From positions 13,703-18,981 of the forward strand of contig CAJTPP010000040.1 of the NCBI GenBank assembly GCA_910578235.1: a DNA stretch of 5,279 nucleotides, written 5' to 3'. A program made the position numbers and the translations under genes. Positions 1 to 5,279 of this stretch are shown one piece after another (the first letter of the stretch is position 1; every line of letters starts with the position of its first letter). Below the pieces are notes generated by a model, which was not told where the DNA came from, ran no database searches, and was given only the letters and a program-made list of their open reading frames with translations. The stretch comes from an uncultured Clostridia bacterium (GTDB lineage: Bacteria; Bacillota; Clostridia; UBA1381).

Positions 1-153
1 ATTCCCGCGCCCAATAAGGTGGAGGGAGATGTTGTTGAATTCGGCGGACTGCTTGGTACCGGACCTGTTATGCCTGTTAAAAATTATTCAAGCGCTGAGT
101 TTGTGAACAGGGGCGGACGTATTCCCGCGCCTCTGCAAAGTCTTAAAAATTAA
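1..153 (+). CDS. UPF0210 (PFL/DUF711-type) family protein, C-terminal 50 residues (5' partial)
   Basis: This is the tail of a gene entering from the left and read in frame 1, with TAA at 151-153. The 50 visible residues match my memory of the UPF0210 (PFL family) C-terminus: IPAP, then a GD..EFGGLLGT.PVM block at residues 9-25, then FVNRGGRIPAP and a final SLKN. The family is widespread in Firmicutes and archaea, and its biochemical role is not well established, so no reaction is assigned. Start and N-terminus lie outside the window. The next gene starts about 31 bases downstream with no visible terminator between, so this gene may be co-transcribed with the ATPase operon or carry its promoter. 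The assignment rests on the terminal motif alone, but that motif is distinctive. Confidence 0.85.
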   Translation: MPAPNKVEGDVVEFGGLLGTGPVMPVKNYSSAEFVNRGGRIPAPLQSLKN

Positions 154-170
154 ATTTGGCCTTGTGTGAA

Positions 171-175
171 AGGAG
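171..175 (+). promoter_or_regulatory. Ribosome binding site deciding the subunit H start
   Basis: AGGAG (AAAGGAG from 169) lies 9 bases before the ATG at 185 but only 3 bases before the ATG at 179. The normal spacing favours the second ATG, so the protein most likely begins MEELIM rather than MKMEEL. Confidence 0.7.
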
Positions 176-184
176 TCAATGAAA

Positions 185-496
185 ATGGAAGAACTGATTA
201 TGCGTATACTTGATATAGAGGACAGAGCAAGAGAAGTAATCAGTGACGCGAGAAAGGCCGACAGGGAGCTGGAATTGCGTATAAAAGATGACGGCAGGAA
301 GCTGCAAAGTGATATTGAGCGCAAAATGGAAATAAAAAACGCTGATCTTCGCAGAATAGAGCAGGAGGACGCTGAAAGACAAATAAAGAAAATCAATGAT
401 GAGACCGAAAAATCTTTGGCGGAGCTTGAAGAAAAATATGAGAAGAATAGAGACAGATGGGTTGACGAAATTATAGCAAATATAGTGGGCAGATAA
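185..496 (+). CDS. ntpF: V-type ATP synthase subunit H (peripheral stalk; called NtpF in E. hirae)
   Basis: A small soluble protein of 103 residues, or 105 if the ATG at 179 is used. Nearly all of it is charged, heptad-like helix: RAREVISDARKAD near the N-terminus, then repeated E/K/R/D segments to about residue 90, with no membrane segment. It ends with a W-x-x-x-II-x-x-IVGR-like tail (W at about residue 91). Length, coiled-coil character and position at the head of the operon fit the AhaH/NtpF family, which pairs with subunit E to form the peripheral stalk that holds the A3B3 head against the membrane part. It lies 31 bases after the UPF0210 stop and 15 bases before the subunit C start. Coiled-coil proteins are weak evidence alone; the operon context makes the call firm. 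Confidence 0.87.
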   Translation: MEELIMRILDIEDRAREVISDARKADRELELRIKDDGRKLQSDIERKMEIKNADLRRIEQEDAERQIKKINDETEKSLAELEEKYEKNRDRWVDEIIANIVGR

Positions 497-497
497 G

Positions 498-504
498 AAG
501 GTGA
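498..504 (+). promoter_or_regulatory. Ribosome binding site for subunit C (GTG start)
   Basis: AAGGTGA, within the longer GAAGGTGAT match to the 16S rRNA 3' end, sits 7 bases before the GTG at 512. It supports GTG as the start codon; the site begins just after the stop codon of subunit H. Confidence 0.75.
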
Positions 505-511
505 TGGTGTA

Positions 512-1408
512 GTGAGCGTGGAATACAGCGCCGTCGCGGCGAAGCTTAAAGCAATGTACTCAAATATTCTGAAAGACAGCGATTATGAGGAGCTTTTAAA
601 TAAAAAAAGTGTAAATGATGTATGCGCTTATCTTAAATCTACCGAAGGCTACGGTGAAGTGCTTGCGGATGTGAGCGAGCGTGAAATTCACCGGGGTCAG
701 ATGGAAATATTGCTGGAACAGGAGCTTGTCAACGAATATGTGCGTCTTTATAATTTTGTAGACCATAAAAAAAGATCACTGCTTGAATTTTGGTTTATCC
801 GTTATGAAGTTGAATTTTTAAAACGTGAGATAAGTCATATTTACACTCATGAGGAAAGAAGCAGCGACGAGGTTAATCAAAATAAATTTGACGCGTTTTT
901 TGAGACTCATACAAAAATAAACGGTGAAGTGATGCGCGGCGCAAGATCCCTTGCCGACTGTATTGACGCGTGTAAGGATACGCCGTACTCCGCTCTTTTG
1001 CAGCGCGCTGAAAATCTCGGCGCGGATTTTTTCTCGATCAGTATGATGCTTGACTCATATTATTATCTGGCGATATGGAGGGCTATAGGAAGAAATCTTG
1101 ACGCAAATCAGGCGGAGCTGTTTAGAAAGCTGATCGGAACAAAAATTGACATGCTTAATTTGATGTGGATTTACAGAGGCAAGAAATATTTTGACTTTCC
1201 CAATGAAATAATATTCACATATCTGCTGCCTGTCAGATACAGACTTACGGAAGACTCTGTAAAAAGGCTTGTCGGCGCGGATGGAGCCGAACGCTTTGTG
1301 GAGCTGGTAAATTCAGTTACTCCGTACGGCAGCTTGTTTGATCGCTGTAGTGACGGAAGATTTCCCGAAGAAAACTACAGGTATATTTATAATAAAGTAT
1401 ATTTGTAA
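512..1408 (+). CDS. ntpC: V-type ATP synthase subunit C (AC39/d-like), reading frame broken before the conserved C-terminus
   Basis: Subunit C is the funnel-shaped socket that links the central D/F rotor shaft to the top of the K ring. The 298-residue frame is all-helical and hydrophilic and carries family features: an N-terminal YSAVAAKLKAM segment, a central MLDSYYYLAIWRAI segment, and GTKIDMLNLMWIYRGKKYF followed by LLPVRYRL at about residues 210-245. Family members are usually about 320-350 residues. This frame stops at TAA 1406-1408 just after IYNKVYL, while the missing family C-terminus lies in the next frame (entry 1396-1545). One added base in the AAA run at 1394-1396, or near 1405, joins both parts into 344 residues. 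The GTG start at 512 is supported by its ribosome site. If the frameshift is real, the product lacks about 46 residues and may not couple rotor to ring. Confidence 0.9.
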   Translation: MSVEYSAVAAKLKAMYSNILKDSDYEELLNKKSVNDVCAYLKSTEGYGEVLADVSEREIHRGQMEILLEQELVNEYVRLYNFVDHKKRSLLEFWFIRYEVEFLKREISHIYTHEERSSDEVNQNKFDAFFETHTKINGEVMRGARSLADCIDACKDTPYSALLQRAENLGADFFSISMMLDSYYYLAIWRAIGRNLDANQAELFRKLIGTKIDMLNLMWIYRGKKYFDFPNEIIFTYLLPVRYRLTEDSVKRLVGADGAERFVELVNSVTPYGSLFDRCSDGRFPEENYRYIYNKVYL

Positions 1409-1545
1409 ATCATAGTGAGTCCATGGTGGCAATATACGCGTATATGAATTTAAAAGAGGTTGAGCTGAATAATATAGTAGCTATAACAGAGGGAATAAGG
1501 TATGGATTGAATACGGAAGCTATTCTTGGACATATTGGTATATAA
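1396..1545 (+). pseudogene. ntpC: Out-of-frame C-terminal fragment of subunit C
   Basis: Frame 1 is open from 1396 to the TAA at 1543-1545. It reads SIFVNHSESMVAIYAYMN, then LKEVELNNIVAIT, EGIRYGL and finally ILGHIGI. This is the standard end of the AC39 family: a ..YLYLKE.E..N...I.EGIRYGL pattern. It is offset by -1 from the 512-1408 frame, and the two overlap by 13 bases, as a one-base deletion would produce. An ATG at 1423 could in principle restart a 40-residue peptide, but I see no good ribosome site before it. If the base is restored, the subunit C stop falls 34 bases before the subunit I start, matching spacing elsewhere in the operon. The homology is firm; whether the break is biological is open. 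Confidence 0.85.
1432..1445 (+). repeat. Perfect 14-base palindrome in the subunit C tail
   Basis: ATATACG followed by CGTATAT is a perfect inverted repeat lying 27 bases after the stop that ends the main subunit C frame. As RNA it would form at most a weak, AT-rich five-pair stem with a CGCG loop. It codes for I-Y-A-Y-M in the tail frame, so it may be incidental. Confidence 0.5.
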
Positions 1546-1564
1546 TATTAAATTAAGCGAAGTG

Positions 1565-1571
1565 AAGGAGG
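1565..1571 (+). promoter_or_regulatory. Strong ribosome binding site deciding the subunit I start
   Basis: AAGGAGG is followed by 8 bases and then the ATG at 1580. This shows that the in-frame upstream TTG at 1526, which overlaps the subunit C tail, is not the start. Confidence 0.9.
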
Positions 1572-1579
1572 AGGGAACA

Positions 1580-3490
1580 ATGTCTGTAACAAAGATGAAG
1601 GCCGTGACAATAGCCGGACAGATAGACGAGTTTGATTTTGTTGTTGAAAAATATGTTTACGGACGGGATATTCATCTTGAGAACGCCATGTCTGTGCTTA
1701 CGAATCATAACAGGCTTCAAGGCTTTGACGACAGTAATGAGTACGACTCGGTTGAAAAAAGCGCCCTCAGTGTTCTGAAGCTGGCAAACTGTAAGATAAA
1801 TAAAAAGCTTACCGCTCCTGAAAGTATGACATATCAGGAGATGAACGGGGCAATTGACGCAGTGAACGCTTATATTGAGAATGAACAAAAGCAGGACAGC
1901 AAATTTTCCGATAAAATAAAAGCAAATGAGCTCTTGATAGATAAAATGAATTTGATGCTGTCATTGGATCTGGATTTGTCAAGATTGCGAAGTCTTGAAT
2001 TTATACGGTGTAAATTCGGTCATATTCCGAAAACAGGTTATAAAACGCTTGTGACATATCTTGACGGTCTTGAGGCGTTTTTTGTAAAGACTGCGGAGGA
2101 TGCGACAGATGTGTGGGGATTTTATTTTGCGCCTTTGCTTAAGGAAAGAAAGGTTGAGGAAGTTTTCAGTTCTCTGTATTTTGAAGAAACGGATATTGAC
2201 AGCGGATACAGCGGCACGCCGTATGAAATAAAACAGAAGCTTTTAAAAGAAAATCAGGAGTTAAGAGGTAAGATTGCGGAAAACAGTGAAAAAACGGCGA
2301 AAATGCTTTCCAGTCATACTAATGAAATAAACGGTATATATAATCTTGCGGGTAAACGGCGGCAGTTTGCGCAAATACGCCGGAATGCGGCGCGCGGTGA
2401 TATGTTTTTTTATGTTGTCGGATGGATGGATGAAAAGCGCGCGGACGCTCTTGAAAAAGAGATTGCAGACTCTGGAGATGTGGTAATGTTTTACTCGGAG
2501 GACGCGGAGAATGTGCGTAATATGGAGCCGCCTACAAAGCTGAAGAATAATCCGATTTTCAAACCATTTGAAATGTTCGTGAAGATGTACGGACTGCCGA
2601 GCTATAACGAGCTTGATCCGACCGGAATACTTGCGGTAACATATATATTGTTTTTTGGAATAATGTTTGGCGATGTCGGGCAGAGCTTTATTCTTGCGGC
2701 AGCAGGATTTATAATATATAAGCTGAAAAAAATTGATCTGGCGGGTATTGTTGGTTTTGTAGGAATATCAGGCGTCATATTCGGTTTTATATACGGAAGC
2801 TTTTTCGGTAATGAGGAAATTATTCCGGAGTTGTTCGGCACGTCGCCTATACGGCCTATGGAGCAGGCGATAATGATGCTTGGGGCCACTATTGCGGTAG
2901 GAGTTGTTATAATTATTTTCGGTATGACGGTAAATATCATAAATGCTGTTAAAAGCCGTAATATAGGAGAGGCTTTGTTCGGGCATAACGGAGCGGCGGG
3001 ACTGGTGTTTTATATTAGTATGCTGCTTATGACGGCGAATATCTTCCTGAAATGGGGAATACCGACAATGCTGTTTGTAATTTTTGCCGTTGTGTCGGTG
3101 CTGGTTATGTACATGAGCGGCCCGCTGTCAGATCTGACTGCGGGGAAAAAGTACTGGTGGCCGAAAAGCGGAATGTATTTTGTGGAAAATTTCTTTGAAT
3201 TGTTTGAGGTAATACTGAGTTTCTTTACAAATACAATTTCTTTCCTGAGGATAGGCGCGTTTGCAATTGTGCATGTCGGAATGATGATGGTGGTTGCCAT
3301 TCTTACGCCGGAAGGTGCGGGAATAGGCAGTGTGCTTGTGCAGGTAATCGGCAACTCGGTAGTAATGATACTGGAGGGGCTTATCGTTGGTATTCAGGTG
3401 CTTCGCCTGGAATATTATGAGATGTTTGCAAGGTATTTTACGGGACGAGGCAAGGAGTTTGTATCGCTGGCTGATAATAAAGTTAATTAA
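1580..3490 (+). CDS. ntpI: V-type ATP synthase subunit I (a-type membrane stator)
   Basis: Subunit I holds the two half-channels through which H+ or Na+ reaches the rotating K ring. The protein has 636 residues, normal for bacterial members. Residues 1 to about 345 form the soluble helical arm that meets the EH stalks. PT at 318-319 and DPT at 346-348 lead into the membrane half, where FFGIMFGDVG (358-367) is the family signature. Hydrophobic segments follow at about 349-382, 387-412, 427-455, 470-515, 533-575 and 581-615. The essential arginine is R557 in FLRIGAFA, matching the R735 site of yeast Vph1, with H565 after it. E599 and R609 keep the ten-residue spacing of Vph1 E789 and R799, followed by LRLEYYEMF and a GRG.EF tail. 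The ATG at 1580 is fixed by AAGGAGG eight bases upstream. The gene lies directly before its ring partner K. Confidence 0.96.
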   Translation: MSVTKMKAVTIAGQIDEFDFVVEKYVYGRDIHLENAMSVLTNHNRLQGFDDSNEYDSVEKSALSVLKLANCKINKKLTAPESMTYQEMNGAIDAVNAYIENEQKQDSKFSDKIKANELLIDKMNLMLSLDLDLSRLRSLEFIRCKFGHIPKTGYKTLVTYLDGLEAFFVKTAEDATDVWGFYFAPLLKERKVEEVFSSLYFEETDIDSGYSGTPYEIKQKLLKENQELRGKIAENSEKTAKMLSSHTNEINGIYNLAGKRRQFAQIRRNAARGDMFFYVVGWMDEKRADALEKEIADSGDVVMFYSEDAENVRNMEPPTKLKNNPIFKPFEMFVKMYGLPSYNELDPTGILAVTYILFFGIMFGDVGQSFILAAAGFIIYKLKKIDLAGIVGFVGISGVIFGFIYGSFFGNEEIIPELFGTSPIRPMEQAIMMLGATIAVGVVIIIFGMTVNIINAVKSRNIGEALFGHNGAAGLVFYISMLLMTANIFLKWGIPTMLFVIFAVVSVLVMYMSGPLSDLTAGKKYWWPKSGMYFVENFFELFEVILSFFTNTISFLRIGAFAIVHVGMMMVVAILTPEGAGIGSVLVQVIGNSVVMILEGLIVGIQVLRLEYYEMFARYFTGRGKEFVSLADNKVN

Positions 3491-3507
3491 ACATATGCGA
3501 TGTTGAT

Positions 3508-3512
3508 GGAGG
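3508..3512 (+). promoter_or_regulatory. Ribosome binding site deciding the subunit K start
   Basis: GGAGG is 8 bases before the ATG at 3521. The in-frame ATGs at 3500 and 3506 precede or overlap this site and would add a short polar leader (MLMEVIK), so they are unlikely starts. Confidence 0.85.
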
Positions 3513-3520
3513 TAATAAAG

Positions 3521-3946
3521 ATGAATGTATTGATGACGGTTTTGTTTGGATTGATAGCTATGACAGTTATAGTGCCAATAGCTCTGTATTACAAATCCGG
3601 ACAGAAAAAGGGGAAAGAATGCTTGCTGATGAATGCGGTTTCATTTTTCTCAGTACTCGCTGTTGCCATGATATGTACTCTTGGCGGGGGTATTGGTGTT
3701 CTTGCGGCTGGTGAGACGTCGGGACTTACAGTCGGAGAAGGCCTGAAATTTATCGGAGCCGCTCTTTCGACAGGACTCAGTGGTATCGGCGGCGGTATTG
3801 CGGTTGCTTCGGCAGCGTCGGCGGCAATCGGCGCAATGAGTGAAAATGAAAAGATTATGGGTAAAACACTTATATTTGTCGCTCTTGCGGAGGGTATTGC
3901 CCTGTATGGTTTGGTAATTTCAATACTTATTCTTTTTAACAGTTGA
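3521..3946 (+). CDS. ntpK: V-type ATP synthase subunit K (proteolipid, c-type ring)
   Basis: A 141-residue, very hydrophobic protein forming the rotating ring that carries ions past subunit I. Four membrane helices are visible at about 1-24, 35-64, 75-105 and 113-139, so it is a two-hairpin proteolipid like E. hirae NtpK, though a little shorter. The third helix has the Gly/Ala-rich GLSGIGGGIAVASAASAAIGA packing motif typical of ATP-synt_C. The fourth has the ion-binding carboxylate E124 in ALAEGIALYG. The first hairpin has no membrane acidic residue, so each subunit has one ion site for four helices, a ratio usually linked with ATP-driven pumping. Whether the ion is H+ or Na+ cannot be settled from this sequence. 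It starts 30 bases after subunit I. Confidence 0.95.
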   Translation: MNVLMTVLFGLIAMTVIVPIALYYKSGQKKGKECLLMNAVSFFSVLAVAMICTLGGGIGVLAAGETSGLTVGEGLKFIGAALSTGLSGIGGGIAVASAASAAIGAMSENEKIMGKTLIFVALAEGIALYGLVISILILFNS

Positions 3947-3965
3947 TAAAAGGAACGTACTTAGT

Positions 3966-4274
3966 ATGAAAATGTATTTGATAAGTGATAATATTGATAC
4001 TCAGATTGGTATGCGTCTCGCCGGAATTGAAGGATGCGTCGCGCATGACAGGGACAGTATAACTGAGCAGGTTAAGAAAGCGGTTTCTGATGGGGAAACA
4101 GGGGTTTTGATATTTACTGAAAAAGCGGCGGCAATGGTGTCGGATTATCTGAGTCAGCTAAAGCTGACTATTCATACGCCTTTGATAATAGAAATTCCCG
4201 ATCGTCACGGCAGCCGTGACATTGCCGGAAGTATCAACAGAATGGTTCAGGAATCAATTGGACTAAAGCTTTAA
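3966..4274 (+). CDS. ntpG: V-type ATP synthase subunit F (central rotor; called NtpG in E. hirae)
   Basis: Subunit F binds subunit D in the central shaft that turns inside the A3B3 head. The 102-residue soluble protein fits the ATP-synt_F family in length and pattern: an N-terminal beta strand MYLISDNIDTQIGMRLAGIEG as in Rossmann-like F subunits, a central GVLIFTEKAA strand-helix unit at about residues 45-55, and LIIEIPDRHGS at about 74-84, close to the family's usual IPD..G loop. The ATG at 3966 follows a weaker AAAAGGA site (3948-3954) with a longer, 11-base gap. The in-frame ATG at 3972 would be still further away. It begins 19 bases after the K stop. Its last third contains three inverted repeats, listed separately. 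The symbol follows E. hirae naming, where NtpG is the F-type subunit. Confidence 0.92.
   Translation: MKMYLISDNIDTQIGMRLAGIEGCVAHDRDSITEQVKKAVSDGETGVLIFTEKAAAMVSDYLSQLKLTIHTPLIIEIPDRHGSRDIAGSINRMVQESIGLKL
4152..4169 (+). repeat. Inverted repeat (8-base arms) inside subunit F
   Basis: AGTCAGCT, a two-base AA centre, then AGCTGACT: a perfect inverted repeat. In RNA it would form about seven pairs with a TAAA loop. It codes for S-Q-L-K-L-T. No T-run follows, so it is not a classic terminator. Confidence 0.6.
4204..4220 (+). repeat. Inverted repeat (8-base arms) inside subunit F, GC-rich
   Basis: GTCACGGC, a single central A, then GCCGTGAC: perfect arms, giving a six-pair RNA stem with a five-base loop. 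It overlaps the codons for R-H-G-S-R-D in the conserved loop and lies 34 bases after the previous repeat. No T-run follows. Confidence 0.6.
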
Positions 4275-4278
4275 AAAC

Positions 4279-4284
4279 AGGAGG
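4279..4284 (+). promoter_or_regulatory. Ribosome binding site for subunit E (GTG start)
   Basis: A full AGGAGG lies 8 bases before GTG at 4293. No in-frame ATG is near, so GTG is the start. The site follows the subunit F stop by four bases. Confidence 0.88.
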
Positions 4285-4292
4285 TCGGGACT

Positions 4293-4901
4293 GTGGACAG
4301 CAATAATATTACGGAAAAGCTGAATAATTTTACATCGCTTGTAATGAAGGATGTCAACTCAAAACGTGACAAGCTGTTTGAGAATATTGAGAAGGAATAC
4401 GGCGAGCGTATGGAAGAAAAAGAAACAGATATTCTGAAAACAGCGTATGAAAACATACAGCAGAATATACAGAACTCAAAAAAAGAAGCTAACGAACGTG
4501 TCCGTCACGCTGAGCTTGAAGCAAAGAAAAAGCTTATTATGCGGCGTGAGGAAATTATTGACGAGGTAATGCGTATTTCAAAAAATAAGCTGATTGATTT
4601 CACAAAGAGTGACAAATATGAGGAATGGCTTATGGCTGAAATAAAAAAAGCGATAATAGAAGTCGGCAAAGGCGGAAAAACGGTTGTAATATCAGCCGAT
4701 GATATAGGATTAAAAGAAAAAATAGAAAAACTTCCCGATATGTCGGAGATTACGGTTGAGGTGTCGCAGGAAAGAGACTTTCTTGGCGGAGCAAAGGTAG
4801 TGAATGTAGGCAGAAAAGTTTCTGTTGACTATTCGTTTAAGGAAATGCTTTCCCAGCAGAAGCGCGGATTTTTGCAGAACAGCGGTCTGGCATTGAACTG
4901 A
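4293..4901 (+). CDS. ntpE: V-type ATP synthase subunit E (peripheral stalk)
   Basis: Subunit E pairs with H in the peripheral stalks that brace the A3B3 head. The protein is 202 residues, the usual length of the vATP-synt_E family. Residues 1 to about 105 are a long charged helix suited to a coiled coil with H, including ANERVRHAELEAKKKLIMRR near 66-85. From about 110 to 200 there is a folded domain: EEWLMAEIKKAI, GGKTVVISADD, then FLGGAKVVNVGRKVSVDYSF, the typical family ending where GG.K is followed by strands and a final helix. It starts with GTG after a strong AGGAGG. In many operons E comes before C and F; here it follows F and precedes A. Nothing in the frame looks damaged. Confidence 0.94.
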   Translation: MDSNNITEKLNNFTSLVMKDVNSKRDKLFENIEKEYGERMEEKETDILKTAYENIQQNIQNSKKEANERVRHAELEAKKKLIMRREEIIDEVMRISKNKLIDFTKSDKYEEWLMAEIKKAIIEVGKGGKTVVISADDIGLKEKIEKLPDMSEITVEVSQERDFLGGAKVVNVGRKVSVDYSFKEMLSQQKRGFLQNSGLALN

Positions 4902-4924
4902 GATAAAGAAAGGAATGAGCGCGG

Positions 4925-5279
4925 ATGGCTACGGCGAAAGGTCATATATTCGGTATAAACGGTCCTGTTGTTAAGGTTAAGGGTTCGGACGCATTTGAAA
5001 TGCAGGAAATGGTTTATGTCGGCAGCGAGGAGCTTATCGGCGAGGTGATCGGAGTAACCTCGGACACGACAATAGTTCAGGTATATGAGGAAACAACGGG
5101 ACTGAAAAAGGGAGAGAGTGTGACAGGAACAGGCGCGCCGCTTTCAATAACGCTCGCGCCTGGTATAATTTCAGATATTTTTGATGGTATTGAACGGCCT
5201 TTGAGAGAAATAAAAGATATTTCCGGCGCGTTTATAGAGCGGGGCGTAAAGGTAAGCAATCTGGATGAAAATAAAAAAT
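4925..5279 (+). CDS. ntpA: V-type ATP synthase catalytic subunit A, N-terminal 118 residues (3' partial)
   Basis: Subunit A hydrolyses or makes ATP in the A3B3 hexamer. Only its N-terminal beta-barrel and the start of the next region are present. Clear family signatures are GHIFGINGPVVKV (6-18), EMVYVG..ELIGEVIG (about 28-44), TIVQVYEETTGLKKGE (about 50-65), TGAPLSI.LAPG (about 70-81) and IFDGIERPL (about 85-93). The APG..DIFDGI.RPL stretch is that of A rather than B subunits. The Walker A loop and the A-specific insertion lie beyond the window. The ATG at 4925 follows a modest AAAGGA (4909-4914) by 10 bases and lies 23 bases after the subunit E stop. An out-of-frame ATG at 4915 directly after that site opens only 19 codons. 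Confidence is high; the frame is open to the end. Confidence 0.96.
   Translation, partial: MATAKGHIFGINGPVVKVKGSDAFEMQEMVYVGSEELIGEVIGVTSDTTIVQVYEETTGLKKGESVTGTGAPLSITLAPGIISDIFDGIERPLREIKDISGAFIERGVKVSNLDENKK

Noticed and set aside
1..131. Eleven-base direct repeat ATTCCCGCGCC at 1-11 and 121-131
   Set aside because: Both copies encode I-P-A-P in frame within the conserved UPF0210 C-terminus, so protein constraint and shared codon use explain them.
60..160. Possible promoter in the A/T-rich bases such as TTAAAAATTATT near 79
   Set aside because: No convincing -35 box lies at the right distance, so I could not support a promoter call.
1526..1579. In-frame TTG extension of subunit I adding 18 residues
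   Set aside because: It overlaps the subunit C tail and has no ribosome site, while AAGGAGG sits 8 bases before ATG 1580, where the family-like N-terminus begins.
2602..3354. Long reverse-strand open frames across subunit I
   Set aside because: They are shadows of the strongly supported forward gene, rich in Ile/Ser/Pro/Thr from reversed codons, with no domain pattern.
3500..3520. Upstream ATGs giving a longer subunit K
   Set aside because: The GGAGG site lies after or within these codons; the extra residues are not hydrophobic and the helix begins at 3521.
4915..4974. Small 19-codon frame starting at ATG 4915
   Set aside because: It has no spacing from the ribosome site, overlaps subunit A and shows no recognisable protein feature.

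Overview
The window holds most of an operon for a bacterial V-type (A/V-type) rotary ATPase. All genes are on the + strand and closely spaced. In order it contains: the 3' end of a UPF0210 (PFL/DUF711-type) gene; subunit H (peripheral stalk); subunit C (socket between central rotor and membrane ring); subunit I (membrane stator, a-type); subunit K (proteolipid ring); subunit F (central rotor); subunit E (peripheral stalk); and the first 118 codons of catalytic subunit A, cut by the window end. B and D, needed for a complete enzyme, would be expected just downstream.

The Shine-Dalgarno sites are strong (AGGAGG, AAGGAGG, GAAGGTGAT), the base composition is moderately AT-rich with many ATA and AGA codons, and two genes start with GTG. 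Together with a V-type ATPase, this suggests an anaerobic Firmicute, probably of class Clostridia. That is inference from style, not a species identification.

Layout: 1-153 is the end of the UPF0210 gene. The ATPase genes follow at 185-496 (H), 512-1408 plus an out-of-frame tail to 1545 (C), 1580-3490 (I), 3521-3946 (K), 3966-4274 (F), 4293-4901 (E) and 4925 to the end (A). Gaps between genes are about 15-35 bases and I see no internal terminator or promoter, so one polycistronic transcript is likely, possibly started upstream of or inside the UPF0210 gene. As I recall it, the order in Enterococcus hirae is H-I-K-E-C-F-A-B-D. Here C has moved to between H and I, and F precedes E.

The main anomaly is in subunit C. 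Its reading frame stops at 1408 after 298 codons, but the conserved C-terminal end of the family, including the EGIRYGL stretch, is intact in the next frame up to the stop at 1543-1545. Restoring a single base near 1394-1405 gives a normal protein of 344 residues. This is either a recent one-base deletion, a base-call or assembly error, or, less likely, recoding. The rest of the window is an ordinary energy-conversion operon, and I see no unknown system in it.
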